Positions 44,570 to 56,730 of a stretch of 64,000 nucleotides of DNA are shown here, piece after piece. This DNA is from Pictodentalium vernedei (taxonomy: Eukaryota; Mollusca; Scaphopoda; Dentaliida; Dentaliidae): contig JAUFNR010000011.1 of assembly GCA_031216915.1 (NCBI GenBank), positions 186,001 to 250,000 on the forward strand, read 5' to 3'. Position numbers and translations under genes: made by a program. Numbering within the stretch: the stretch's first letter is position 1; each line of letters opens with the position of its first letter. The notes under the pieces are model-generated. The model was not told where the DNA came from. It saw only the letters and a program-made list of their open reading frames with translations, and made no database searches.

Positions 44570-45560
44570 AAAATATTAGTTTTTTTTATCATCATTGGAA
44601 CAAGCTCAAACAGCTTATTCCAATAGGGGTATGGGATGATCAGGTATATTTTTGAGACAGAAATGTGAATATATAAATAATGGTGTTTTTTTGTGAATGA
44701 TGCTGGAGAATTTTGCGTAAAGATATGGTAAATGGTTTGTTCTAGATACAGAATGATGCAAAAGTATTTAAATTTGATTAGGCAAGTTGTTCCTATAATG
44801 CATTTAAAAATTGAAGTAACTGTTTTTTTGCTGACAAACTTTTAGATGTGTGTGTCTGTGTTTGTGTGTGTGTGTGTGTGTTTGTGTGTGTGTGTGGGGG
44901 GGGGGGGGGGGGGGGGTAAGAGTGTTCTTGCAAACAAAATTCCTGAATAAATGGAAAATTTTATTTTTTGTGTGAAAGACATAGTGCGTGAATGTTGATT
45001 GGAACAAGCTTAGAGAGCTCATTTTAATGTGAAGTCATAAAGCTGTGTTTTACGTACGAAATTCTGGAATAACTAAAAAAATTGCTTTTTTGACTCAAAA
45101 AGCATGGTGTGCGACCTCTCATTGGAATGAGCTCAAAAAGCTCATTCCAATGGGGTATTTACAAGCGATAAGTACATGTATGTTTAAGAGACAAAAATTA
45201 AAATTTGAATAGCGATTTTTGCGAAGAATGCTGACAAGTTTTGGCAGTTATGCTGGTAAAAAGGTAAGATATGCAAAGTGGTTGTTTTTAGAGGCGACAT
45301 TTAATTAAGGGGAATTAACCCTTGATTACTGAGGTAACTTCTAAAAGTACTGAAATTTCATGAAGCAATGTGAATAACAGACAACAGTTGCCTAAAAATT
45401 TCATGAATAACTAAAATTTTTATTCCTTTGTCTCGAAAACATGGCATATGACCTTTGTTGGAATGAGCTGAATGCGTGTGTTCCAATGAGGGGGTCATAA
45501 AATTTGAACGGAGATTTGTGTGAATAATGCATTAGTACTGCTAGATTTGGGTAAACGGTT
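44570..45560. repeat. Tandem palindromic units related to the piggyBac-type MITE core
   Basis: Three or four units each contain a GGAATGAGCTCAAAAAGCTC-type hairpin followed by a GTCATA and GAGACAAAAA-type stretch, similar to the central hairpin of the MITEs at 18055 and 58032. TTAA-CCC ends are not seen around each unit. A (TG)n run and a 21-base G run lie at 44850-44916. Confidence 0.5.
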
Positions 45561-45659
45561 CACCCTGGATACCACCCCTTCTATAGTAGATCTTTTCTGC
45601 AAATTTTGTCTAAGATTCTATCAACTTTACAAATAAATACGTTCATGAATCACAATCAG

Positions 45660-47900
45660 ATCCACCCCACAATGTTGCATACCAAATATCAAAAGATTCT
45701 GCCTGCTGGATCTGGAGAAGAAGATTTTTTAAGAAATATGCCTGAAATGCACTAAGTTAAAATTTGGGCTCCTATACGGAGCTCAAATATAAACCCAGGG
45801 GGCTGATTTGAACAAACTTGAATCAGATCCACCCCACAATGTTGCTTACCAAATATGAAAAGATTCTGAAGCTGGATCTGGAGAAGAAGATTTTTTAAGA
45901 AATTTGCCTGAAATGCACTAAGTTCGAATTCGAGCTTCTATAGTGAGCCCAAATATGAAACTAGGAAGCCGATTTGAACAAACTTGAATCAGATCCACCC
46001 CACAATGTTGCATACCAAATATCAAAAGATTCTGCCTGCTGGATCTGGAGAAGAAGATTTTTTAATAAATTTGCTCGAAATGCACTAAGTGCGAATTCGG
46101 GCTTCTATATTAAGCCCAAATATGAATCCAGGGGGCCGATTTGAACAAACTTGAATCAGATCCACCCCGCAATGTCGCATACCAAATATCAAAAGATTCT
46201 GCCTGCTGGATCTGGAGAAGAAGATTTTTGAAGAAATTTGCCCAAAATGCACTAAGTTTGAATTCGAGCTTCTATAGTGAGCCCAAATATGAATCCAGGG
46301 GGCCGATTTGAACAAACTTGAATCAGATCCACCCCGCAATGTTGCATACCAAATATCAAAAGATTCTGCCTGCTGGATCTGGAGAAGATGATTTTTTAAG
46401 AAATTTGCCTGAAATGCACTAAGTTCGAATTCGAGCTTCTATAGTGAGCCCAAATATGAATCTAGGAAGCCGATTTGAACAAACTTGAATCAGATCCACC
46501 CCACAATGTTGCATACCAAATATCAAAAGATTCTGCCTGCTGGATCTGGAGAAGAAGATTTTTTAATAAATTTGCCCGAAATGCACTAAGTCCGAATTCG
46601 GGCTTCTATATTAAGCCCAAATATGAATCCAGGTCGCCGATTTGAACAAACTTGAATCAGATCCACCCCGCAATGTTGCATACCAAATATCAAAAGATTC
46701 TGCCTGCTGGATCTGGAGAAGAAGATTTTTTAAGAAATTTGCCCGAAATGCACTAAGTTCAAATTCGAGCTTCTATAGTGAGCCCAAATATGAATCTAGA
46801 AAGCCGATTTGAACAAACTTGAATCAGATCCACCCCACAATGTTGCAAACCAAATATCAAAAGATTCTGCCTGCTGGATCTGGAGAAGAAGATTTTTTAA
46901 GAAATTTGCCTGAAATGCACTAAGTTCGAAATCGGGCTCCTATACTGAGCCCAAATATGAACCCAGGGGGCCGATTTGAACAAACTTGAATCAGATCCAC
47001 CCTGCAATGTTGCATACCAAATATCAAAAGATTCTGCCTGCTGGATCTGGAGAAGAAGATTTTTGAAGAAATTTGCCTGAAATGCACTAAGTTCGAAATC
47101 GGGCTCCTATACTGAGCCCAAATATTAACCCAGGGGGCCGATTTGAACAATCTTGAATCAGATCCACCCCACAATGTTGCTTACCAAATATCAAAAGATT
47201 CTGCCTGCTGGATCTGGAGAAGAAGATTTTTTAAGAAATTTGCCTGAAATGCACTAAGTTCGAATTCGGGCTTCTATAGTAAGCCCAAATAGGTATCCAG
47301 GGGGCCGATTTGAACAAACTTGAATCAGATCTACCCCGCAACATTGCATACCAAATATCAAAAGATTCTGCCTGCTGGATCTGGAGAAGAAGATTTTTGA
47401 AGAAATTTGCCTGAAATGCACTAAATTCGAATTCAAGCTCCTATAGTGAGCCCAAATATGAATCTAGGGAGCCGATTTGAACAAACTTGAATCAGTTCCA
47501 CCCTACAATGTTGCATACCAAATATCAAAAGATTCTGCCTGCTGGATCTGGAGAAGAAGATTTTCAAAGAAATTTGCCTGAAATGCAGTAAGTTCAAATT
47601 TGGGCTCCTATACTGAGCCCAAATATAAACCCAGGGGGCCGATTTGAACAAACTTGAATCAGATCCACCCCACAATGTTGCATACCAAATATCAAAAGAT
47701 TCTGCCTGCTGGATCTGGAGAAGAAGATTTTTGAAGAAATTTGCCTGAAATGCACTAAGTTCGAAATCAGGCTCCTATACTGAGCCCAAATATGAACCCA
47801 GGGGGCCGATTTGAACAAACTTGAATCAGATCCACCCTACAATGTTGCATACCAAATATCAAAAGATTCTGCCTGCTGGATCTGGAGAAGAAGATTTTTT
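45660..47900. repeat. Homogeneous 167-bp satellite-like array
   Basis: The phrase CAATGTTGCATACCAAATATC recurs at 45670, 45837, 46003, 46170 and so on, giving a 166-167-bp period and about 13 monomers. Copies differ at few positions (GAGCCC or AAGCCC; CACAATG or CGCAATG), so homogenisation is recent relative to the other A arrays. Confidence 0.8.
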
Positions 47901-49553
47901 AATGTTTTTCCCATTGCCTACAGTGTTAAAAAGTGCTGACTCAGCACTTTTTCAAAGTCCCGAAACTGTACCCTATGATAAAACCGATGGCAATTTTTTT
48001 TTACCAATCCTTTCTGTTGGTCCTAAGGAAGCTGCACACCAAATAAAAATTCTCAGTGCCGTGCAGTTTTGGAGATATGGGCGTTTTAAATTTTTTCTAT
48101 TTTTAGCTCCTGCGGTTCCCACGGGGCTGCGGGAAAATTTTTTTTTGCATAAATCAAGTACTCATGACCCAATAAGCCCTCACATAAAATTTGGTTCAAA
48201 TCAGCCTCTCGGTTTGGAAAATAGAAATTTTGGGCGGGGCAAAAAATTTTGCCCCTCTCATAACAACGCCAAGTATAGCCCCACAAACTTCTCTTGAACA
48301 AATCTGAGTCTACACCTCAAAAGGAAGCTGCACACCAAATATCAAGTCTCTGCTACTGCTGGTTCATGAGAAGAAGATTTACAAAGATTTTGGTGCCCCT
48401 TGGGGGCGTGGCACCACCCAGGAGGAGGGGCACCTTCATTTGAACAAATCTGAATTGGCATTAGGTAATAAACATTTAGCCAACATTTGAATAAAATTGG
48501 GCTAGTGGTTTAGGAGGAGAAGTCGATAATGTAAAGTTAACGCCGGACGGACGACGACGGACGACGGACGACGGACAGAAAGTGATTAGTAAAGCTCCCC
48601 TTGAGCTTCGCTCAGGTGAGCTAAAAACACTAAGGAATGGATTTGAACAACCCTGAACCAACATGACCTCCCCCCCCCCCACCACCACCACCCCCACCCA
48701 TAAGAGAGCCCAAATATTAAGCCAGGGACTCAAATTGAACAAAGTTGAATCTGATCCCCCTTGAGATGTTATATACCAAATATGAAAGAATTCTGACTGG
48801 TGGATCTGAAGAAGAAGGTTTTTAAAGAAATGTCATCACATTGAACTAAGTTAAACTTTGGGATCAAATAGGGAACCAAAATATTAAACCAGGGGCTCGA
48901 TTTGAACAAACCTGAAACTGACCCACCTCGAGATGTTGTATACCAAATATGAAAGGATTCTGACAGGTGAATCTAAAGAAGAAGATTTTTTTAAAGACAT
49001 TCCCTCATATTGCACTAAGTTAAAATTCAGGCTCCCATAGAGAGCCCAAATATAAACCCAGGGACTCGATTTGAACAAACTTGTATACCAAATACGAAAG
49101 CATTCTGACTGGTTGATCTGAAAAAGAAGATTTTTAAAGAAATTTCCTCATATTTCACCAAGTTAAAATTTGGGCTCCTACAGGGAGCCCAATTATTAAC
49201 CCAGGGACTCAATTTGAACAAACTTGAAACTGAGCTCCACCCCCCCAACCCGAGATGTTATATACCAAATATCAAAAGATTCTAATTGATGGTGCTGGAG
49301 AAGAAGATTTTTTTAATTTTGGAAAACAATTTATGGGTGCTATCAGAGTAATGCCCCTTGTGGTGCCTCCTGTGGGCGTGGTAACTTTATTTGAACACAC
49401 TTGAATTGACATGTGATAAAGAACATGCACATCAAATTTGGTTTAATTTTCCCTCAGGTTTATGAGAAGTCGATAATGTATAAAGTTCACGCCGAACGGC
49501 GGACAAAATGTGATCATTTAAGCTCCCCCTGACTTTCAGACAGGTGAGCTAAA

Positions 49554-50922
49554 AACTACAGTTCTGTATGGTCCATTATACATAGTTTCTGCACATGTGC
49601 AGAGGCAAAGAAGTGTCCTCCATTCCCACCAATACCAATTCTTTTGTGATGCCTGCTAACAGTAATAGTTCTCTGTGGGGAGGTGCGAGTGAAGGACTCA
49701 GAGGATGGCACTTCCTGTCTGGGCTATGAGAAACCTACTTTTGCTAATATTGATATGTTGCCGATAATTAACATATCAGTTTATACCGATAGCTGATACA
49801 GATATTGATTATTGGCTCACCTCTACCCCAAATGCTATAAATTAGGTTAAGAGGACCAAAATATAAATACATCCAGAGGTAACATGAATCATGAGTTATT
49901 GTAAGGAATGAGCTCATGACTTTAAAAATTATATACAATATACCAAACATTGGCATTAATTGTGGTCCACCAAGCAGAAAGAGGGGCTCACAGTCTTTTC
50001 ACTTTTAAGACATGAAAGTCTATGTGAGAATACCCCCCTCCACCCCAACACACACACCCTCCTGTTTTGCAAGAGGATAAAGCTATAGCCTCATGGGCCG
50101 AGATTCTATTCACTCTACTATCCCTACTGGATATATTATTGTAAGCGATATGGATAGTATACTGAATCCATCTAGAAATGGAATTAATTGAGATATCGTT
50201 TCTGCCTGGGATAAGAGAAAGAGCCTTTTCCTTCCGTTCCTAATGAAACTAGATTGCTTCACATGAACTTTTAAGAGCCCTTACTGGATATAGTAAAGCC
50301 TAGAGTTATTGACAGGCAGTAAGGCATGAACAACTACAGAAGCAGGTAACAACATACCAGGTGTCTTATTCTTGGCTAGAAAACTTACTTGAGAAGAAAG
50401 GGCAATAGAATTACCCATACTATGATAATATGAATCCTCAATAGAAAGAGCATGAAGCTCACTGACCCTTCTGGCCATTGCAAAAACAGCAACAATACCG
50501 TCTTGAATGTCACAAACCTGAACTTCACAGAATTCAGAGGTTCATAAGGCACTTCTCGGGCATTTTAGGAGGACCCAAGCAAGATTCAGTTTGGGAATTA
50601 GCCTTAAAGGCCTAGGCCTTTTAATGGAAAAATGGAAAAATTCTTTAGTATGTAGTATATTAATATAGCCTTCATGAGCACAACTTGTAACAAGTGTCTG
50701 ACAACATGGAGCAGTATCCTTTGATGGTAATAGGTTGTAGTTTTTTAACATCAAAAAGAAACACCAGACAATCTGTGGACTGCGATGTTAGGAAATGTTG
50801 GATGCAGATAATTGATGCAGTTGTTTTGGCACCACAAAAAGAAACTCTCCACTTCACCACATAATTTAGAGAAGAGGAGATTCTCTTTGAAATAGAAATG
50901 CAGTCTATTGCTCTTCCAGAAA
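49554..50922 (-). pseudogene. DIRS copy 3, terminal piece b and tyrosine recombinase remnant
   Basis: 49554-49735 continues the terminal unit (GATGGCACTTCCTGTCTGGG, as at 57838). Farther right, minus-strand frames give VELHALSIED-type sequence (RRVSELHALSIEDSYY near 50450), SIKRPRPLRLIPKLNLAWVL near 50610, CLVFLFDVKKLQPITIKGYC near 50760 and a WKSNRLHFYFKENLLF stretch near 50900. These match the recombinase and linker of DIRS element 1 residue by residue in order. Stops and frame changes are frequent. The fragment is cut at 50922 by a family B insertion and resumes at 56987. Confidence 0.7.
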
Positions 50923-51525
50923 GAAAGTGTCATTGACACTGCAGCTAAACTTGACTGTGTGTGGTGTTTGATGAAAAGGATAATGTTCAATGTTTATGAA
51001 ATAAGAAAATAAGAAAAGAATTGTAATAATTGAGAATATGTTAACTTCTGTTCCCTACATGCTATGTTTTCAACCTAATTTCGGTTCAAAATGGCCACTG
51101 GCAGCCATCTTGAATTTTGGACCGCACCCAGAAACACTCGTTCTTGTCCCAAGGTGATAACAAAGGTACCCAAGAAGTTTCGTGAAGATCGGTTCATAAA
51201 TACAGCCTCTAAGCCGAGCCGTACTGACATGTGCACTTACTGTGTACAAGTGGCACTAAATAAATCAAAGTTCATCTAATTTGCATAATTTCTGCACGAG
51301 AAAAAAACCTGTACTATATGTGATGTATTCCATGTTACTAAACATTCATACATTTATTCAAATCAGAACTTTCATACAGAAGTTCTATACAAAAAACTGA
51401 TTGCACTAATTTTGGTACAAAATGGCTGCTGATGGCCATCTTGAATTTCGGACCACACCCAAAAACACTCGCTCTCATCCCACGGTGATAACAAAGGTAC
51501 ACAAGAAGTTTCATTAAGATCGGTT

Positions 51526-51896
51526 ATTTATTTATTTATTGGTGTTTAAGGTCACATACTTATGCACAACGGCTAATCGTGACCGTGACAGTTTTACGGG
51601 TGGAGGAAGCCGGAGTACCCGGAGAGAACCACCGAGCAACGACGAGCAGCTGTCAGCTCTCCAACATCGTAACTCTGAACTCTACACCGCAGCACAGGCA
51701 GGGTTAGATTGGTTGAAGACATGCGCACCATCGACGTGCAGTACGCCTCAGTACACAGCGTCATCGTGCCCCCATGTAGGCAATCGGGGTGAAGTGTCTT
51801 GCCCAAGGACACAACGCGGCTGCCGCAGGTGGGATTCGAACCGAGGACCCCTCGGCTTGCAGCCTGCACCTCTACCAACTGAGCCACCGCGCCCCC
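51526..51896 (-). mobile_element. tRNA-derived SINE, copy 3
   Basis: Full-length copy with head GGGGGCGCGGTGGCTCAG at 51896, B box GGTTCGAATCC near 51835, body TTGGGCAAGACACTTCACC and an AATAAATAAATA tail at 51526. A 12-bp target duplication, TTAAGATCGGTT, flanks it (51514-51525 and 51897-51908). Inserted in a family D monomer. Confidence 0.9.
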
Positions 51897-51953
51897 TTAA
51901 GATCGGTTCATAATACAGCCTCTAGCCTGAGCCGTATAGAAGTTGTGTACAAA

Positions 51954-53920
51954 CAAGAGGCCCCACAGGGCCTGAAGCGCTCATCTTGTACAGAACACAA
52001 TTTAAACAGAGTCCAAGAATGAGTCTACATTAAGCAAGCCATCTCCATAGGCTACACTGTCAATCCTTGAGTCCCTCAGGAGTGACAAAAATAATCTGGG
52101 CATCATGCCTTTTCTTCAGTTGATTAAAAGTAAAATGTAGAGCTCCCCTATGAAGCCCCTTGATACAACCTATGTGGATTAATCTTAGTACCTCTAGAGG
52201 GTATTGAATACAAAATTTTTAATTCTTCAGCAAAATGGCCAATTCCGGCTCCCATAGAGAGCCCAAATATTAACCCAGACTCTTGATTTGAACACAGTTA
52301 AATCTGACTTCCCTAGAGATGTTGTGTACCGAATATGAAAGCATTCTGACTGTTGGATCTGAAGAAGAGAAATTGTAAAGAAATTTCTTCGAATTGCACT
52401 AAGTTCAAATGTGGGCTACCATAGTGAGCCCAAATATTGACCTATGGATCCGATTTGAACAAACTTGAATCTGACCCCCCTAGAGATGTTGTTTACCAAA
52501 TGTGAAAGCATTCTGACAAGTGAATCTGAAGAAGAAGATTTTTGAAGAAATTTCCTCATATTGTACTAAGTTAAATTTCATGTTCCCATATGGAGCCCAA
52601 ATATTAACCTAGGCACTCTAATTGAACAACCTGGAATCTGACCCCCCCTAGAGATGTTGTATACCAAATATAAAAGCATTCCGACTGGTGGATCTGAAGA
52701 AGAAGATTTTTAAAGAAATTTTCTCATATTGCACTAAGTAAAAATTTGGGCTACCATAGTGAGCCCAAACATATACCTAGGGATTTGATTTGAACAAACT
52801 TGAATCTGTCCCCCATAGAGATGTTGCATACCAAATATCAAAGCATTCTGACTGATGGATCTGAAGAAGATTTTTTTAAATTACCCTCCATATTGAACAA
52901 AGATAAAATTTGGGCTTCCGTAGGAAGCCCAAATATTAACCTAGGGACTTGGTTTGAACAATCTAGAATCTGACCCTCATAACAATGATGTATACCAAAT
53001 ATTAAAAGATTCTGACTGGTGGTTCTGAAGAAGAAGATTTTTAAAGAATATTCCCCATATTACCCTATGTTAAAACTTCGGGCTCCTGTAGAGAGCCCAA
53101 ATATGAACCAATGAGCTTTATTTCAACAAACTTTTATCTGACCCCCCTATGAATGCTGTATACCTAATATCAAAAGATTCTGATGATTGGTTCTGGAGAA
53201 AAGATTTTTTTAAATTTTTGCAAATATGCTGACTCAGCATTTTTTCGATGCCCATTACAGAACACCCTAACATAACCGATGGCAATTTTTTTTTACCATT
53301 CAATTCTACTGGTCATAAGGATACTTCATACCAAATAAAAGCTCTCTGTTCCATGGGGTTTGGGAAATATGGGCGTTTGAAAATATTTCTATTTTTAGCT
53401 CCCAGGGTTCCCATGGGGATGCGGGAATTTTTTTTTTTTGCATGGGTCAAGTACTTATGACCCAATACTACCACAAACCAAATTTGGTTCATACCGGACC
53501 ATCGGTTCAGAAAATAGAAATTTTGGGCGGGGCCAAAAATCTTACCCCTCCTATTACAAAGCCAAATATTACTTTACGAACTTCTTTTGAACAAACTTGA
53601 TTCTACACCTCATATGGAAGCTCCATATCAAATATCAAGTCATTGTACACACTGGTTCTTGAGAAGAAGATTTTTAAAATATTTTGGAGCATTTTCCCCC
53701 ACTCCCTCCCTATGGGGCTGGGCATGCCGAGTTGAACAAAAATGAAATGCCCCTTTGGGACCATCACTCACACAAACTTTCACTTGAATTGGCCCAGTGG
53801 CTTTGGAGGAGAAGACCAAAACATGGTGTTGACGGACGACGGACGACGGACAACGGACGACGGTCGACGGACGGGAAGCGATGAGATTAGCTCAGCTTGA
53901 CTTTGTCAAGATGAGCTAAA
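51954..53920 (+). mobile_element. Hairpin element family A, copy iii
   Basis: Starts CAAGAGGCCCCACAGGGCCT; 5' motif GCTCATCTTG (51979-51988) is the exact reverse complement of CAAGATGAGC (53907-53916) in the 3' hairpin. The core has five to six ~165-180-bp monomers, then the non-tandem tail, and a GACGGACGACGGAC run at 53826-53875. It is inserted within a run of A in a family D monomer; the uninterrupted form is seen at 35941-35975. Confidence 0.75.
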
Positions 53921-55166
53921 AAACTGATTAGACCTAATTTCGGAACAAAATGGCCACTGGCAGCCATCTTGAATTTCGGACCGGACCCAAAAACTTGTTC
54001 ATGTCCCACGGTGATACCAAAGGTACGCAAGACGTTTCGTAAAGATCGGTTCATAAATACGGCCTCTAGCCCGAGCGTTATTGGCATTTGCACTTACAGT
54101 GCGGAAAGTAACACTAAATACATCAAAGTTAGTCTAATTTGCATAATTTACGCATGAGAAAAAACCCTTATTATATGTTTTGTATCCCATGGTACTAAAC
54201 ATTCATACAAAAAATTATTCAAATCAGAGCTTTCATATGGAAGTTCTGCGCAAAAATCTGATTGCACCTAATTTTGTACAAAATGGCTGCCAGCGGCCAA
54301 CTTAAATTTCGAATCAGACCCAAAAATACTCGTTCTCATCCCACGGTCATAACAAAGGTACCCAAGAAGTTTCGTAAAGATCGGTTCATAAATACGGCCT
54401 CTAGCCCGAGCCATACTGAATTGTTGACGGACAGGACGGACAGATGGCCAGACGGGCGACGGACGACTGGCCGTGGCATAAGCTCAAATTTGACTTATGT
54501 CAAAGTTGAGCTAAAAATCATTCCAAAACAAGTCATCCTACCAAGTCACAATGAAATCCCTTCATAAATATGACTCGTAGACACTGCTGAAGGAATCTAG
54601 GTCACGTGCCCATCCGGCAGTCATGGATGGCCAATCATGACCAAAATAGGAGAGTTTCATCTAGATATCATACAGAGTTATCCTACCAAGTTACAATGAA
54701 ACCACTTCAAAAAAACAAACTGTAGACAATGCTAAAGGAATCTAGGTCAAGTGTCCAGGCTGTTAACGGCTGACTGATCATGACCAAAATAGGGCAGTCT
54801 CATCTAGACATCATTATGAGTTATCCTTCCAAGTTACAATGAAATCGCTTCATAAATATGAACTGTAGACTGTGCTAAAGTCTAAACAAATCTAGGTCAT
54901 GTGTCTGTGTGGCCATCATGGTTTACCAATCATGGCCAAAATAGGACGTTATCATCTAGACATTATACAGACATTATACAGAGTCATCCTACCAATTTAC
55001 AATGCAATCCCTTCATAAATGCAACCTGCAAACTGTGCTAAAGGAATCTAGGTAACGTGCCCCTGTGGCCTTTACAGCTGATTGAACCCGACCAAAATAG
55101 GATGCTCACATCTAGACATTATACAGAGTCATCCTACCAAGTTACAATGAAATCCCTTCATAAATA

Positions 55167-56730
55167 TACTACTCAAAGTTTGCTAAGCACCAAATATTTG
55201 ACACATCATTGTGAAATTTGCTTGTGACATATTTGCGATATTTTTGGTGGATATGATTGAGGAATATATTGAGATGGTCCCCAGTGTTTACATTAGCTCT
55301 CTTGACAGGCAGACTTTTCGTGACAGTCATGGAACGCATGTACCCCTTGATTTTAATGATGTTTTCGTGTACTGCCTACATGTACATGACATGTGTAGGG
55401 TATTCAATCTCCATTTCAACACATTTGTGATTTAATGATTGAATATGGCAAATGCAATAAGACATTTGTCTGAAGCAGATATGTGGCGGGCTATAGGGAT
55501 GGTAGAGCAAGGGGCTACCCATCGTTACGTTGGTGAAGCCCTTGGTGTGCAACATACGGTGATCACCAGAGCCTGGGCAAGATTTCACCAGTATGGCACA
55601 CCAGTCAGACGGCATGGTGGTGGCAGAGACAGGGCAACATCTGCAGCTGAAAACCATTTTTTGATCATTCAGGCCTGTAGGAACCGCTTTGCCACAGCAA
55701 AGCAGCTTTGCAGTGACCTTCCGAATGCATTCGGGGTAAATGTTTCGACGCAGACTATCCGGGCAAGGTTGCACGAAGGTAGTCTCCGATCGAGGAGACC
55801 AAGTATTCGCATTCCGCTGTCCCAGAACCACCGCCAGGCACGATATGAATGTGCCATGGACCACGTTGGATGGACCAGAGAAGATTGGCGACCTGTCCTT
55901 TACAGAGTCAAGGTACTGCCTAGACCACACAGATAGGCGTTCTAGGGTATGGAGAAGACTAGGAGAGCGATTCCATGCAGCCAACACTGCTGAGCATGAC
56001 CGCTATGGTGGATGGTCAATCGTGGACTGGGGCGGCATCAGCTGGGATGGACGTACAGAGCTCTGTGTCCTTGAACGTGGTACATTGACTGCACAACGGT
56101 ATACTGATGAGATCCTGGATGTCCACATCAGATTGTATGCAGGTGCAGTGGATGATAGATTCATTCTGATGGACGATAATGTCCGTCCTGATGTTTCCCA
56201 TGCTGTCGGGGAGGACCGACAGAGGGATGGGATTGAGCGTATGGACTGGCCAGCAAGATCCCCTGACCTCAATCCAATTGCACATGGCTGGAATGAGTTG
56301 CAGCTTGCAATTTCAGCCCGTCCAGTCCAGCCAAGACGTGTCAGGAGCTTGGTGCCATGCTGGTCCAAGAAAGGAACAACATTCCACAAAAGACCACCAG
56401 AAACCTGAGTGGGAGCATGAGAAGGCATTGTCAAGCTGTAATTAACAGTAATGGGTCTCATACTCGATTTTGAAGCCATACGAGTTTGCTCCGTCAACAT
56501 TTTGGCATATTGAAAAATTCCCTCTTTTACCAAAAATATCCATTTTCCATAGTTACCGTATTCAAAAGCTAAAAAATAATGTCAAACACAAATAAAATCT
56601 TAATTTCTGTACTTAAATAATTAAAGATATAATTAAATAAAAAGTATATCCACTTTTCATAACAATATTTCAACTAAAACGTAAAACAGGTAGTTGGATG
56701 TACTTGATGCTTAGCAAACTTTGAGTAGTA
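55167..56730 (+). mobile_element. Tc1/mariner transposon, complete ends
   Basis: A 1,564-bp element with perfect 23-bp terminal inverted repeats (55167-55189 and 56708-56730, starting TACTACTCAAAGTTTGC), flanked by TA on both sides (55165-55166, 56731-56732). The family B array resumes in register on both sides. One transposase gene on the + strand fills the interior. Perfect ends with a damaged gene indicate a non-autonomous copy. Confidence 0.9.
55439..56408 (+). pseudogene. Tc1-like transposase, catalytically dead
   Basis: Begins MNMANAIRHLSEADMWRAIG, an N-terminal paired-type HTH (GMVEQGATHRYVGEALGVQH, then AARFHQYGT-like sequence) and a second HTH with TIRARLHEGSLRSRRP. A frame change near 55890 moves to a frame with LSFTESRYCLDHTDRRSRVW, YGGWSIVDWGGISWDGRTEL, LMDDNVRPDVSHAV and WPARSPDLNPIAHGWNELQL. 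In family members the first catalytic Asp lies in an (S/F)-D-E-S motif and the third acidic residue in NP-I-E-H; here they read T-E-S and I-A-H. Only the second Asp (DDN) remains. So it has a frameshift and lacks two of three catalytic residues. Confidence 0.85.

Larger units (their letters stand above)
44109..49553 (+). mobile_element. Hairpin element family A, copies i and ii (nested)
   Basis: Copy i starts CAAGAGGCCTTAATCGCTCA at 44109; its 5' motif GCTCACCTG (44124-44132) pairs with CAGGTGAGC (49541-49549), the right arm of its 3' hairpin. Copy ii starts CAAGAGGCCCC at 44232; its GCTCACCTG (44257-44265) pairs with CAGGTGAGC at 48613-48621. So copy ii (44232 to about 48627) sits inside copy i. 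The interior holds palindromic units (44570-45560), a homogeneous 167-bp array (45660-47900), a non-tandem tail (47930-48430) and a GGACGACGGAC run (48545-48580). No protein-coding frame is supported; short ORFs here are array translations. Confidence 0.7.
51071..54516 (+). mobile_element. Hairpin element family D, copy ii
   Basis: Monomers carry GCCATCTTGAATTTTGGACC, AACAAAGGTACCCAAGAAG and AAGATCGGTTCATAAATAC as in D copy i. It ends with the same hairpin (GACTTATGTCAAAGTTGAGC, ending near 54513) after a GGACAGATGGCC-type run. A separate GAAAGTGTCA start is lacking; it sits directly behind the B copy ii 5' region. Interrupted by SINE 3 and family A copy iii. Confidence 0.6.

Noticed and set aside
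46085-47818. Repeated minus-strand ORFs (SSLFKSAPWxxxWAQYRS)
   Set aside because: They recur once per 167-bp monomer and are array translations, not a protein repeat gene.
47821-48297. 158-codon + strand ORF as a gene
   Set aside because: It lies wholly inside the family A array and tail, repeats the array translation and has no recognisable domain.
55211-55435. Host exon upstream of the Tc1 transposase
   Set aside because: It lies inside the transposon boundaries and is its 5' untranslated part.
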